Source of the DNA: Sialis fuliginosa
Taxonomy: Eukaryota > Arthropoda > Insecta > Megaloptera > Sialidae
NCBI GenBank assembly: GCA_961205875.1
Contig: OY540821.1
Span: 16,430,001-16,494,000 of the forward strand
DNA: 64,000 nt
Reading direction: 5' to 3'
In this document: in pieces, positions 36,801 to 48,675 of the stretch
How the letters are laid out: every line of letters begins with the position of its first letter
Numbering within the stretch: position 1 is the first letter of the stretch
Program-made: the position numbers and the translations under genes
Notes under the pieces: generated by a model
Seen by the model: only the letters and a program-made list of their open reading frames with translations
Database searches by the model: none
What the model was told of the DNA's origin: nothing

Positions 36801-39800
36801 AATACAAATTAGCAAATATAGCTCTAGCGTTCTATTCTGGCCTTTTTGCTTTTGGGGGCTGGAATTTCTTGAATTTTGTAACAGAAGAATTACAAGATCC
36901 TTACAGGTAAGTCAATTAACACTTAGGTATCTTGTTTTTTATTATTATTATAGTTCGTACGACCGTTATAGATAAAATGAATTTTTAAAAATATAGCTTT
37001 GGGTTCAAAAAATGCATTACCACGGTTTAAAATTATTACAAGTTGAACATCTTCAGGGCTCTTCTAAAAGATGTACACTGCAATGTGTGACGAAACGTTG
37101 GCCGATAAATCGACCAAATTGACGCGGCTTACACCCAGAAGCCAAGATTTATGTATACTAAAATCGTTAAATTTTAGGGTTGTCTTCTTTTTATAAGGGA
37201 AAATATTATTCTATTAAAATATTAGACTCATGTTCGATCCTAATAGGTTTAAAAATTGATCCAGAGTTAATAAGTTATTTTATAACCAATAAATTGTAGT
37301 TTATTAAGACAATTTTATGCTATTATAAAGTTATAAAACTCTATTTTACTTTTAAACGTTTTTTTTTATGTAGGTATTTCTAATTCTAATACAAAAAAAA
37401 ATATAAAAAAACATTTATGTTTTGATTAAAATTAAAAACCAATAAAACTTCTCTATAGATGTAATCTGTATTAAAGAAAAAAAAAGTACGTGCATATTTT
37501 CACGTAGAAATATCATATTTTTTGTCTGTCTAAATACAAGAGAGTGCCCCAAATATAATTTTTCACAGGGGGCGCGAAGGGACTAAAACAAGACTAAAAA
37601 AAATTTTTTACCACGTCAAAATCTATAAACATACCAGTGAAATTTAACCCTTTTTCTTATTTTTTCTTCTAAATCAAAAATGGTGCTTGCAGGGGGCTTT
37701 AAAGCAAATCCAGAAAAAAAAGTGTGTGAGGTATCAAAATGTAGATCTCAGTCAGTATAATTTGATCCTATTTTTTATTTTTTTCTAACTCAAAAATGGC
37801 GCCAGCAGGGGGGTAAAAGTAGTATTTTATTTTGTCCCCCTCTAACTCGGTAACTACTGGCTCAAAAAATCTGAAAAAAAATTGGTAACGAGACTTTGGT
37901 GGGAATAACAACGACAAATACTAAAGTCAACAATATAATTTTAAATTTTGAAGGGGTGTCATATAACTTTTTATTTTTATTTTGACATTTAGGCATGTGG
38001 GGTGTCAAAATGTAGATCTCAATTAGTAGAATATGATCTTATTTTTATATTTTTTCTAACTCAAAAATAGCGCCAGCAGGGGGGTAAAAGTAGTATTTTA
38101 TTTTGTCCCCTCCCCTCTAACTCGGTAACTACTGGCTCAAAAAATCTAAAAAAAAATTGGTAACGAGACTTTGGTGGGACTAATAACGACAAATGTTAAA
38201 GTCAACAATATAATGTTAAATTTTGGAGGGGTGTCAGAACTTTTTATTTTTATTTTGACATCTAGGCATGTGGGGTGTCAAAATGTAGATCTCAATTAGT
38301 AGAATATGATCCTATTTTTTTTTTTTCTAACTCAAAAATGCACCTGTAAGTAGGGCTTCGAACCGTTATTTTTTTCGTTTCGGTTTTTGTTCCGGTTCGA
38401 GTAAAAAAAATATATTTCGGTTCGGTTCCGGTTTTCATTCCGAAACGGTTTTTCCGGTTTTTTCGGTTTTTGGTTCAGCTCCGAGTGATTAATTAAAAAA
38501 AAAATTATTTGTATTAAAAAAATTTTTTCTACCATAATTTAGAACATTTTATGGTACTTGTATGATAATCTGAACGACAATTGAAGTGGGAAATAAGATC
38601 ATGTTAACGCGCGTATTTTAACATGTACTGAACCGTAAAATCCGATATTTTTATTTCGGTTCTGTTCCGGTTTTCGTTCCGGCAAAAAATAACGGTTTTT
38701 CCGGTTTTCAGTTCAGTTCCGGTTCGAATTCCTGCCTGTAAATGGTTCCAAACAGTCCACGTAGTACGTATTTCGGAACCCTTATGTCTTGACTGTTATT
38801 TTTATGATTTAGGGTTAGAGTAATAATTAAATAAATATTGAAATTCCATTCCGACCACAACTGGTATGGTATAAATTGCTATACTCGTAGCTTGGAGGCG
38901 TAAAGTAACAGGTTGTTGTTACAGGTATGTTTAATGATGTCCTTGGTGTAGATACCGTTGAATAGAAAGCTTGTATTTATTCCAAAAAAACGTATCTTCT
39001 TCATATAATCACCCAAACCGGATTTAACAAAATGTATTATAGGTTTCGATTTGCGAGATAAAAAATATTTGACTATTTCATAATGATTTTCTTTTGTTGG
39101 ATTAATTTTTTATATCAGTGGCGTAGTAAGAAAAAAATTCTGTGGGGGATAAATTTATTTTGAACTGATGTGTTCTCAAAACATCCGTTTTTTAGGGTTC
39201 CGAAGAAACCCAATTAATCTCACTTTGTCGTCCGTCCGTCCGTCCTTTTCACTCAAAGCCAAATAGCTCGTAAACTATATAAGCTGGAAACTTGAAATTT
39301 TTACTGAACATATAAAATGACACCCTCTAGTTATTTTATAACACTGAATATTTCAGGGGGAGGGAGGCTTGTTACCAACCCCTCCCCACCCATGACTACG
39401 CCACTGCTTTATATTATGCAGGATTAATCAGGTTTTTTAAATTATATGCATATTTCTAAGTCCAGCTCTGGTTATTAAAAATAGAAATACATGAAGGACA
39501 TATTTATTATTTTTATATTAACGCCACAGTAATTAATTACTGCAAAGAACAATTTGTTTTAATGCGGTGATGACGCAAACATGGCGGGTCTTATCAAATT
39601 CTCAATTGATTGCATTTGGTTACATAATAATCTATTAATTATTTTTTTAATGGTTTAAATGATATATAAACATCTTAAAAACGTTATTTTTAAGATGTTT
39701 TTTTTAGAGCTCACTTTCCAAAGTGTCTCTGAACTAAGATAGTGAAAGTGGTGAAAAATGAATGATAATAAGTATATGGTAATGTAAAGGGAACCGTAAT

Positions 39801-42800
39801 TCGGTCTCGAGCCAAAACACATGCAAATAAGCAACCGAAAACCGTCAAACTGACATAGTCTCGAAAAAAATTCGGAACTAACACAGTTTTCAAACTTTAA
39901 TTTCATTTTTATCGAAACCACGTTTTTAAAAACTGCGGAAAACGTATCTCGGTCATTTTTCATTCGATCGACTTGAAATTTTTAACTGTAACTTCTTAAA
40001 TAGATTTTACATCGATTGGTTAACAATTACGGTTTTTATAAACAATTTAAGGTCGTTATTTTTCGTAAAAAACGCGATTTTTTGTTCAAAGTGATTTTTG
40101 CAAAAATCGATATTTTTTAATAGCTGTGTGTCGGTACTTCGATGGAAAACTCATGTAAATAAAGAAAATTTTGTTTTCCGCATAACAAAAAAGATGTACT
40201 CCACATCTTCGATAAAAGTAGTCGCAGAATATTGAATTTTTCAGACTAAAGATAAGGTAGAGTGATAAAATATTTAGAACTTCTGATTTAAGGATCAATA
40301 CTTTACAATATCCTGGTGATAACAGTGATTCTGTACGTGACCATTCGTCAATGAAACCACTGAACACTTTTCTGTTACGACAATACTTTTATTTACCAAC
40401 TTGCTGAATTTTATTTGTACTCCTTACAAAAATTATTGTTCTTATTCGGGCATATACAGGATGATTTACAACTAGTGTAAAAAATTTAACAGTTATTTTA
40501 AGCGAAAAACTTTGTATGAACATGTATCCGGAAATTTTTCGTGAGGGAGCTACAGCCTTCCAAAAATATTGTCCAAAATTATTATTAATAAGTGTTATCG
40601 ATAATTTAGACTTGGGGTGTTTGAGGCCAGTAGGCCCGCCGATTTTTATCAAGTATTTTTTTGTTCTTTAATTTTTCTTCAGTCAAATCTTCAAAGAACC
40701 AAACTATAATTTTTTTTTAAATATAAACTACATACTTACAGTATTTTTACGCAAAGTAAGAGAAACAAAACTTAAGTAGGTATGTTCTATGTATTTTATA
40801 AATAGATAATAGATTTGTTGATAAAGAGAAAAATGTAGACGAAGTGGAAAAGTATGTACCAATGAAACCAGAGAACGTAGAGTTTCATTAATAAAACATG
40901 CTTTTAACGTAATCTCTAGTGTCTGTTATCAATGGCGTCTTGGGTAGAATTTAAATAGGGTGCTAGTAAGGTGTATTCCAAGTTGATTAAGCCATAGGAA
41001 ATTTAACATGGGGACAATTAGAAATGTTGTAGTAGCCTTTGATCGAATTTAACGATGTGTCATTGGTGCATTTTGAAATGCCGCCACAAAATTTTATAAA
41101 ATAGTCATTAGTATTTTGTTTTCAAATTTATATCTGCCAAAAAATATTATTATTATTTTATCTAGGATGTTTATTTTAATTTCATTAAAGTTGAAAACAA
41201 AATACTATTGATTTATTTATAAATTTATCTATTAGTTTCGAGGCGGCATTTCAAAATGCACCAATCACATACATCGTTAAATTTGACCAAAGGTTACTAC
41301 AACATTTCTAATTGTCTCCATGTTAAATTTCCTATGTCTTAATCAACTTGGAATACACTGTATGTCGTCATATAATTTACCCCTCTAATGGATCTACTAA
41401 GAACGCCTCTGCGTTCCATTCTTTCAGACTAAATAAACGCTTCTACCACAGAATCAATTTCCATTGAAGATTTTCTCGATCTTCTTTGTTTCCTCACATG
41501 TAATATGTTTTATCTACAGATAAAAAATTCCTACAGTTTTATTTTTCTTTGTCAATACAATTGATAAGAAAAACATTTTGTATGATATTATACTTAATTT
41601 AGATTATTATCGTAATAACGTACATTTTATCTCAAACATCGTTTCTTTAGGGAAGAACTTCCAGTTTCTCTTATCAATTATATTTTATTCTTAAAATGTA
41701 GGGAGGGAAGGATATGAAAAATTAAAAAATTGAAATACATTTATTTTCTGAAGATGAATAATATGGTTTTAATTACTTTTATAATTGGTTTTCGTAAAAT
41801 ATTCAGTAATATATTTTACCCCCCCCCCCTGTGTATATTTATACATAATTTTATAAAACTTGTCATTTGTATTGGTCTATTTATTCATAATTATTCGAGT
41901 AACAATGTATTCTTTGTATATTTCCCCGACCACAAAATGAAAAACAAATATTTAACAAACGATTATTTATCATTGGATTAAACCAGTGAATCTAAACATG
42001 TATGAGTCGTCCAGAAACGAATACGACTAACTATAAATAAAAATATATTAATTATTAATGGGGTTATCCATTTTAAAGTTTTCCATATTCGATTTTTTTA
42101 ATTATGGTTCTATACGATTCGAAATTATAAGAAAATCCTATATGTTAAATTTTTTTTTCATATACCTCGTATTAGAAAATAAATAAAATTATAACATTAA
42201 AAAGATATAATTGGAAAATTACGTCAATGGTATTATATTTTCTTCTTATTTAAAAAATATTATAACGTCTGCATTTATATTAGTTTTGTTTAGTACCACT
42301 GGAATAATTTACCTATATCATATTTGTGGACTTATCAAATGTATGTTATAAAAACATCATGACATAAAAGTAGAGCCTTAAAAGGAATATGTTGTAGTAA
42401 TAAGGTGTAGGGGAAGTAGGTACAAATATTATGTTATTGATACGTATATTTATAGATTTATAGGCGATTATTATTTGTTATGAATATGAATATCAGTATA
42501 TTAGTGGACCTGAAAACGCAGGGGTGAATTCCATTTTAATAGATTTAAAAAAGCATTTTATTTAATTAATTCCTACGTGAAAGTTTGCATTTTTTTAAAT
42601 TATTGAAATTAATTTTTTTAATTAATAAATCAATGAACGAATTATTTTTTACCAGATACGGCTTAATATAATAATCAGATTTGATAAAATAGTATTTCAT
42701 TGTAATAAATATGTGTATACAACCAAACCGGAAGTCAAGGCTAGAATTACTCGGTAAACCGGAAGTGTATTCAATTTTATATAAAAGAGTTTATTTTTAA

Positions 42801-44526
42801 ATGTCATAGTTCAGAATAATGATGATATTACAAAGGAAATGGTAATTTTATTAATCTATTTTAAGACATAGTATAATTTTAACATCTTTATTTAAAAATA
42901 AATAAACATTATGAGTCGTATTAGATCTTCTAAATAAAAACACTGCAATTGAATGCGAATTGATTTAGTATTCTCTACGTTTGACAGAAATCCAAAACTA
43001 TTTATTTTTACCGCTTGGTGGCGCTAGGAGTATTGCTATGCTGTTAAACGATACGAGGGAAAATAAACAAACAGCGAGAGGGGAAATCATGTGTGTATGT
43101 TAACTTTATTTTACCTGCCTTAACGGCAACATACACACATGATTTTTTTTTATACACATCTATGACACAGTACCTCTTATAATAAATACTAAAAAAACGT
43201 ACAACAATTTTCGATATTCACGTATTAATTAATATAATATAGGTGTAAATGTTCAAAATCAAATAATTTGTAAAAATTTCCAGAAATCTACCACGTGCTA
43301 TTTGGATAGCTTTGCCCACAGTAACCCTAGTCTATGTTCTTGCAAATGTGGCTTATTTTGCCGTCGTCTCTAAGGAAGAACTTCTAGGATCTGCAGCCGT
43401 AGCTGTGGTAAGTTAAAACATTCATATAATTTTATAGTAAATAATATTTTTTAAATTTGGTATAATTTAATTGTTAAATATATGTTTTCAGACTTTTGGC
43501 AACAAGATGTTCGGTATTTTTACATGGGCAGTACCCGTATTTGTAGCTCTTTCTACGTTTGGTGGAGTAAATGGAATCCTGTTTACTTCAGGACGATTAT
43601 TCCTTACAGGATCACAGGAAGGACACCTTCCTGAACTATTCTCTTTTGTTCACGTGAAAAACTTGACGCCAGTCCCATCTTTACTCTTTACTGTAACTAT
43701 TTTTTGTACAATAGAATTTTAACTCTTGTTAGATAAGAAAAAAAACACTAATTTGTAGGCAACCGCACTTACACACAAGTATAATTATAATCTATTTATA
43801 AAGAAATATTTTGTAGGCAATCCACATACAAATAAGTATAACTAGTAATCTATATATATAATGTAAAAATATTTTTCAGTGCCTAACTTCATGTGCTATG
43901 TTATTAACAAGCAATGTCTTCATCTTGATCAACTACTTCAGCCAGATACTGTGGTTTTCTGTTGCCGCATCAATTGCTGGCATGTTGTGGCTTCGACACA
44001 AGCAGCCAGACCTACCCCGACCAATCAAAGTGAATCTCATACTGCCTATATTGTTTTTAGCTGCTTGCTTGTTCTTAGTCGTTACGCCTGTATTTGAACA
44101 ACCAATAAATACTGTGATGGGGATAGTAATTACTGTTTCGGGTAAGAAAATGTGAATATAAATTTAATATTGAGTGTTAAAATTATTAGTGTTCTATACG
44201 CCATAATGAAATTGGAACAAAAGCTGACAATCTAAGGAATTTAAATATGTAAACATTTTGTTTAATCGTACATTGAGCTATCCAGGTAACGCCAGTCTGG
44301 TAAAACTAGAGGCTCTAGCTAATTAGTTTTTGTTCTTGAGCAGATTCTTTATAATAGGTACTTGCACTTAATAAATTTTTATTTTCTAGGTATCCCTTTT
44401 TATTATTTATGTGTCAAATGGGAGAAAAAACCTACAAAGTACCAAAAATTCTCAGAAATAATCACACGATATACTCAGCTGATATTAAATGTTACGGCTA
44501 CTGATGAACGAGTGAAATTGATTTAA
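30833..44526 (+). CDS. SLC7-family amino-acid transporter light chain (LAT / minidiscs type)
   Basis: Eight exons: 30833-31082, 31731-32021, 34428-34556, 36765-36906, 43284-43407, 43492-43692, 43880-44141 and 44390-44526. All introns are GT-AG, giving 1536 nt, 511 aa. The APC-fold signature GTIIGSGIF is in helix 1 (about 62-70). CYAELGTSI and GGDYAYI follow in helix 3, and [16 protein letters not shown] in helix 6. Cys165 in FFPDCDTP sits where LAT light chains form the disulfide with the CD98-type heavy chain, which implies a heterodimeric plasma-membrane exchanger, probably for neutral amino acids. Insect relatives (minidiscs, JhI-21) feed amino-acid sensing and growth. Introns 2 and 4 are swollen by MITEs. 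The gene appears complete. Its exact orthologue is not decided. Confidence 0.92.
32059..32242. mobile_element. hAT-like MITE in SLC7 intron 2
   Basis: Begins CAGTAGCGTAACCAAAA and ends CTGGTTACGCCACTG. Imperfect flanking 8-mers are TGTCCAGA and AGCCCAGA. 184 bp, with a C-run next to the right end. Confidence 0.65.
32318..33378. mobile_element. Fold-back element family A, copy 2
   Basis: The palindromic core at 32458-33187 is the same sequence as 9523-10264. Outer ends CAGTGGCGAGGCG (32318) and, inverted, TAGTAGCGAAGC (33378) form hAT-like termini. Flanking 8-mers TTATAGAA and TTATCGAC are only partly alike. The left flank here matches the right flank of copy 1, so the two copies are in opposite orientation. 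Located in SLC7 intron 2. Confidence 0.75.
33893..34206. mobile_element. TA-inserting MITE family C, internally deleted copy
   Basis: Begins CAGTGTATTCCAAGTTGATT and ends GGAATACACTG, flanked by TA on both sides. The right arm is shortened relative to the copy at 40969-41360. Both contain the CATTTTGAAATGCCGCC block in inverted pairs. TA flanks fit the Tc1/mariner superfamily. Confidence 0.8.
35283..35351. mobile_element. 69-bp piggyBac-like MITE with TTAA duplication
   Basis: CCCTTTGA and TCAAAGGG form the ends and TTAA flanks both sides (35279-35282 and 35352-35355). The centre holds a perfect 16-bp palindrome, GGCCGGTATACCGGCC (35312-35327). Located in SLC7 intron 3. Confidence 0.8.
37560..38800 (-). 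repeat. Dispersed repeat family B with tandem 271-273-bp units
   Basis: TCAAAATGTAGATCTCA recurs at about 37734, 38005 and 38278, giving units of 271 and 273 bp that share GGCGCCAGCAGGGGGGTAAA and TAACTCGGTAACTACTGGCT. Beyond the units, the outer sequence (near 38750-38800) matches 46440-46490 in inverse orientation and carries AGGGTTCCGAA. A hAT-like MITE is inserted at 38351-38734. Confidence 0.7.
38351..38734. mobile_element. hAT-like MITE inserted into repeat family B
   Basis: The ends TAGGGCTTCGAACCG and, inverted, CAGGAATTCGAACCG match. It is flanked by CCTGTAAG (38343-38350) and CCTGTAAA (38735-38742), an 8-bp duplication with one change. The interior is full of GGTTCCGGTT-like repeats. 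384 bp. Confidence 0.8.
39116..39406. mobile_element. hAT-like MITE with a nested repeat fragment
   Basis: CAGTGGCGTAGTAAG at the left and, inverted, CAGTGGCGTAGTCATG at the right. Flanking 8-mers are TTTTATAT and CTTTATAT. Compared with the partial copy at 18635, about 145 bp beginning GGGTTCCGAAG has been inserted (about 39195-39340). Confidence 0.75.
40969..41360. mobile_element. TA-inserting MITE family C, full copy
   Basis: Arms of about 130 bp with 90% or better visual identity surround an AT-rich core. The right end is GGAATACACTG with TA on each side. The left end has two changed bases. 392 bp, in SLC7 intron 4. Confidence 0.8.
43084..43145. repeat. Perfect 18-bp hairpin in SLC7 intron 4
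   Basis: AAATCATGTGTGTATGTT (43084-43101) is matched exactly in inverse orientation at 43128-43145, with a 26-nt loop. The stem is shorter than a usual animal pre-miRNA, so it is more likely a small MITE remnant. Confidence 0.5.
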
Positions 44527-45070
44527 AATTGTATTTGTTCTTTTGTTTTTTAAATTATAATACACATTCCAGTATTTTTTTATATACAAATGTATGAGAT
44601 TATTAATTATATTGTTAGTATGTAAATAAATGTAAGCAAATTTATATGTTGTATTTTTTAACCTTATTCTTCATTTTATATTAATTAATATTTATAGGTT
44701 AACTTTAAAGTCCCACCCGGAAATTTACAGTTTGAAAGGTTAAAGATAGTCGTAGGTATGACTAATTTTATTTGAGATTTATTATAGTGTATGACGAAAT
44801 AAATAGATGCACGAGCACAAAAATGATATTTAATTTCAAATAAACAACCAGTTAAAAAACAACTTATCAAGTCTATTTATAGTGCAAATTATCTTATGGT
44901 TATGTCATTTTGTAAGTAAACACAAACAAAGATTTCTATTTACTTTGAACGCAAATATGGGTTATTTATTATAAACAAAGAAAACAATTTGCAAAAAATC
45001 ACAATGAATATATAAAATGATGTGGAGGTTAACTGACATCTAGATTTCAATAGGAAAATCATCATTAAAA
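44527..45070. other. Short intergenic gap between SLC7 and the sorting nexin
   Basis: AT-rich, with AATAAA-type signals near 44625 for the SLC7 transcript. The sorting nexin promoter must lie here. No other feature was seen. Confidence 0.4.
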
Positions 45071-46170
45071 ATGAATCAAGATCTCAGCAGGTTAGGATGG
45101 ATGGGGCAAAATGAAAATGTGGAAAGTAAAAGTGATTTTATTGAAAATGGAAAAGCTGGAATAGTACACGACAGTAAGTAATTGTGAAATAGAAGAAATG
45201 AATTTGAGTTGTTTAGTTTAATGAGTCTATATTTTAGAAGTACAGTCTGGGATATCAGAAATACCTGAAAGTTTTACATTTATGTTTGACATTTCATCAA
45301 CAAAGATAATTGAAGATGAAGGGCCAGATAAAAAGTACGTTGTTTATACGATTAGTGTACGACATGGCTCAGCAAGAGCCGATCTCCATGCCACTTCGAT
45401 TGATCGTAGGTATACTGATTTCCTAAAATTATACGAAGAATTAAAAAATGAATTTCCTGAAATTATGTCTTCGATTAACTTTCCCAAAAAGGTATGTACA
45501 TATTTCATCTTTTCTTTTCCTTAGAACAGTGTTAAAATAATTATTAATTTTAGGCAATTATGGGAAATTTTAATGAAAAACTTATAACGGAAAGAAGCGA
45601 GAGGTTTAAAAAATTTCTACAGTTTGTAGGACAAGATACGAAATTAAAAAATACTGATGCTTTAGGTGAATTTTTAAAAGATAAAGAATTAAAACAAGCT
45701 ATGGAATGGTGTAATTGCCAAAGATATGACTTGGCTGAACCTCAACTTAAATCAATATTTAGATTATTAAATAAGGTAAATTCTTGATTGTATTAACATG
45801 TGAAGACAATAACCGACGCCTACTGTATTTTCAGGTTTACACAGACAGAACACCTGTTGTTTTATTAGCTCTTTGTCGGCTCGTAAGTTGTTACGCTGCA
45901 ATGCCAGTACTAGCGAACAGCTCGGCTGAAAGATGGGCGACATTAGCTCTACACAGGTACGAAGGAGTAAGCGATATCGACCTTCTACAGCTATATGGAC
46001 CATTGCTAGAGACGTGTATCGAAATGTGGAAAAGAATGAGTTTAGATAACAGTTTTTTAACTGACAGATTATCCGATATGAAACGTCGAGGGATGAATCT
46101 TAAAAACAAATGTCTTCTTGAAGTTGTCGAAGAAGTAGAAGCAAGAATTAAAAGGGTACCAAAGTCATAA
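45071..46170 (+). CDS. PX-domain sorting nexin of the SNX20/SNX21 type
   Basis: Four exons, 45071-45173, 45238-45491, 45554-45775 and 45835-46170, give 915 nt, 304 aa. The PX domain spans about residues 48-165. It includes RRYTDF (91-96), which lines the phosphoinositide pocket, then INFPKK and the conserved R-x-x-x-F-x-x-FL helix. The C-terminal half (about 165-300; EWCNCQRYDLAEPQLKSIF and VVLLALCRLVSC) is helical and fits the PX-associated (PXB) domain that defines SNX20/21. Such proteins bind PI3P/PI(4,5)P2 on endosomes and sort cargo. The hydrophilic N-terminus of about 45 residues is not conserved in my reading. The gene is complete. SNX20 versus SNX21 cannot be separated here, as insects probably have a single co-orthologue. 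Confidence 0.88.
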
Positions 46171-48675
46171 TATTTAGTTTTAGTTATCGTGATATTAATA
46201 GTTAAAAAGAGCTGATGTTTTTTTTTTATAAATTCCACTGCTAAAACATTTTTTTTTAAAACGATCAAATATCTATAGTATTTTAATCCCCCTAGAGTAA
46301 AAGATGGGTTTTAGATAACTGAGGAAGCTTCAAAGCTTGTGTACTAATTATTTTCCTTTAAACCGGTAATTTATTTATTTATTTAACTTTTTCGAATATG
46401 TATGAATTATTAATTAAATAATTCGGTCAAGACATACACAAGTGTATGTCATAAGGGTTCCGAAGTACGTACTACGTAGACTGTTTGTCATGTTCTACTA
46501 ATTGGGATCTACACCCCACATACCTAGAATAAAATTAAAAAATTCTATGACGCCCCTTTCTATTTGTCCAAAATTTGAAATGTTATTGTTGATTTAAGTA
46601 TTTTTTATTGTTAGTCTCACCAAAACCTTTTTTTTCAACAAATTCGTACATCTTTTAATAGAGGGCATTGTTTTACATGTTCGGTAAAAATTTCAAGTTT
46701 CTAGTTTATATAGTTTACGAGATATTTTGCTTTGACTGACGAATGACGGAACCCTAAAAAGTAAAATAGAATAAATTACTACCAAAATAAAAATATATAA
46801 TATATATAATATCTTCTGTGATGTTTATCAATAATTGCTTTTATTTATCAGATATATATAATACGTATATACTAATTACAAATTTTATATAAAAATGTTT
46901 ATTGTATGTTATTGTAGACTTTCCCGATCTTTTAAAATATATATTATAGTTCAAAAGCCCAGTTGTAATGTTTTGCATATGATTATGAAAATTGGGAATT
47001 TGTAGTTAAAATTTTTTTTATTATACGGGTGAAGAAAAACCCAAAGAAATCGTGTTTTAGAGAAAAATGTTAATTTTATTTGAAATAATTTTTGTCGTAA
47101 CTTCAATTTACAAGACATTTAATAAAATAAAGGGAGATTTTTGGACTTTCAAGATTTTTTTTGAGAACCAACAAAATTTTGAGTAGCTATATATTATGTT
47201 GTTATAATGATTGACTGGGCTATCGTTTTTTTTAATATTTAATATATTTTAATTGTTATTATTGTTCTGTATATATTTTTATTCAAGGCGTTCATTACAA
47301 AAAAAAACGTCTTTGAGAAATGTTACATTGATTAAAATAATGATCAATTTATATAACTGATAATGAATATAGTCAATATATTTTATGTTATTTAATAATA
47401 TTATAATTAATATAATAAGTGTTTATTCACTGAATATCTATTTATGAAGTTAACAGTCCCTGATTTATCTGTAGCCAGAAATTTAGTCAATTATCATATA
47501 AGGCTATTCGATTGTTGCAGCAATGTACAGATAAAAGTTTCAAATTTGAATATGTTATTTATGGATAGCTCATATGTTTTACTAATTTTTGTAAAAAATA
47601 TTGGACGTATGGTTTTTGAGTAATTGGACATTAAAAATATAGTTTTTAATAGACGGTAAATGAGAGAACTCGTCGGAAGTGCTCTATTTATTGAAATTCT
47701 ATACAGAGACATTTTAAACACTGATAATTTGAATTAAATACTATAGTATATATTAAAGATACAGTCTATATACTGTGAGCGCCAAATTATGTCTAATTTT
47801 TTACTTTTAATTATTAACAATTAACAATTAAATTTTTCGAAATCAATTTTTTTTTATTGAAAAAAAAAATGGATAGTTCTCAAGAGGTTCGCAAGGGGCG
47901 CTAGGCCAAAAACCTTAATTCCAAAATATACTATATTTTATATTTATTTCGAATTCTAGTAATCTGAAAATTTAATAAATCAAATACGATTTGGCTTTTA
48001 ATATTTTGAACTACAGATACTGTACCTACTATATATTTTAACTATAGTGTCAAATTATGCAATTTATGTATCAACTATAGATATTATAAAAGTTTTAACT
48101 TAAGAATATTTTGTAATATAAAAAATAAAATATTTTCTAACTTTAGATTTAGATTTATGTATTTAAATTTGAATGGCAAGTATGAAACTTTCTTATTTTC
48201 AAGGCAGTGACTAGTGGCTCGAGGGGCCCGGGGCAAGAGGTGACGCCCTCCCCCCCCCCAGAATATACAAAAAATAAATTAAAATCAAAATTAGTAATAA
48301 GTTTCACGTTTCAAGTTGGCTCCAAATAAATAAAAGAAAATCTTCAATTTACTTTTTTTTCTTGCTCAATTCAATTTTTACACTGCTGCAGGGGCTTCAG
48401 GGTACTGTCCCGGTGGTAGTTATGGCCCTGTTACAGGGGCAAAGCTAATTTGCATAGACAAAAAGCGCTATCGTACAGAAAAGTGACGATTTTGTAAAAA
48501 TGAAATTCGATCTGTTATGAAGTTATTTTAAATTATTTGAGAAACCAATGTTTCGCTTGTGCATTGCATATTTTATTATGAGATACTACCTTTTGCTTCC
48601 TCGCAATATAGAAGATACGAAAAGTTCTCTTTCCGTTTCAGGTTAAGTCTGTGATGTCACCCTCAATGGTAAGTC
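46171..48675. other. Intergenic region with repeat fragments
   Basis: Contains a fragment of repeat family B bounded by AGGGTTCCGAA (46448) and CGGAACCCT (46749-46757). It also contains a hAT-like MITE (48205-48430) and a dispersed repeat piece (48585-48660, with CTCTTTCCGTTTCAGGT). The rest is AT-rich with no recognised gene. Confidence 0.5.
48205..48430. mobile_element. hAT-like MITE, relative of 21393-21774
   Basis: Ends CAGTGACTAGTGGCTCGAGG and GGTGGTAGTTATGGCCCTG correspond to the better-preserved copy in the Kazal intron. Flanks TTTCAAGG and TTACAGGG agree at six of eight positions. Confidence 0.65.

Larger units (their letters stand above)
36907..43283. other. SLC7 intron 4, 6.4 kb, repeat-filled
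   Basis: Apart from the elements listed separately, it holds a block at about 37040-37135 (GTTGAACATCTTCAGGGCTC and TGACGAAACGTTGGCC) that looks like a dispersed retroelement fragment. A repeat-like region lies at 39640-40640. Polypyrimidine and C-run stretches occur near 41820. No coding gene was recognised inside the intron. Confidence 0.5.

Noticed and set aside
39655-40367. Minus-strand frames of about 60-100 codons
   Set aside because: Low-complexity hydrophobic translations in a repeat-like intron segment with no domain or splice pattern.
43084-43145. microRNA precursor in SLC7 intron 4
   Set aside because: The stem is only 18 bp, with no flanking stem extension or mature-miRNA resemblance that I can recognise.
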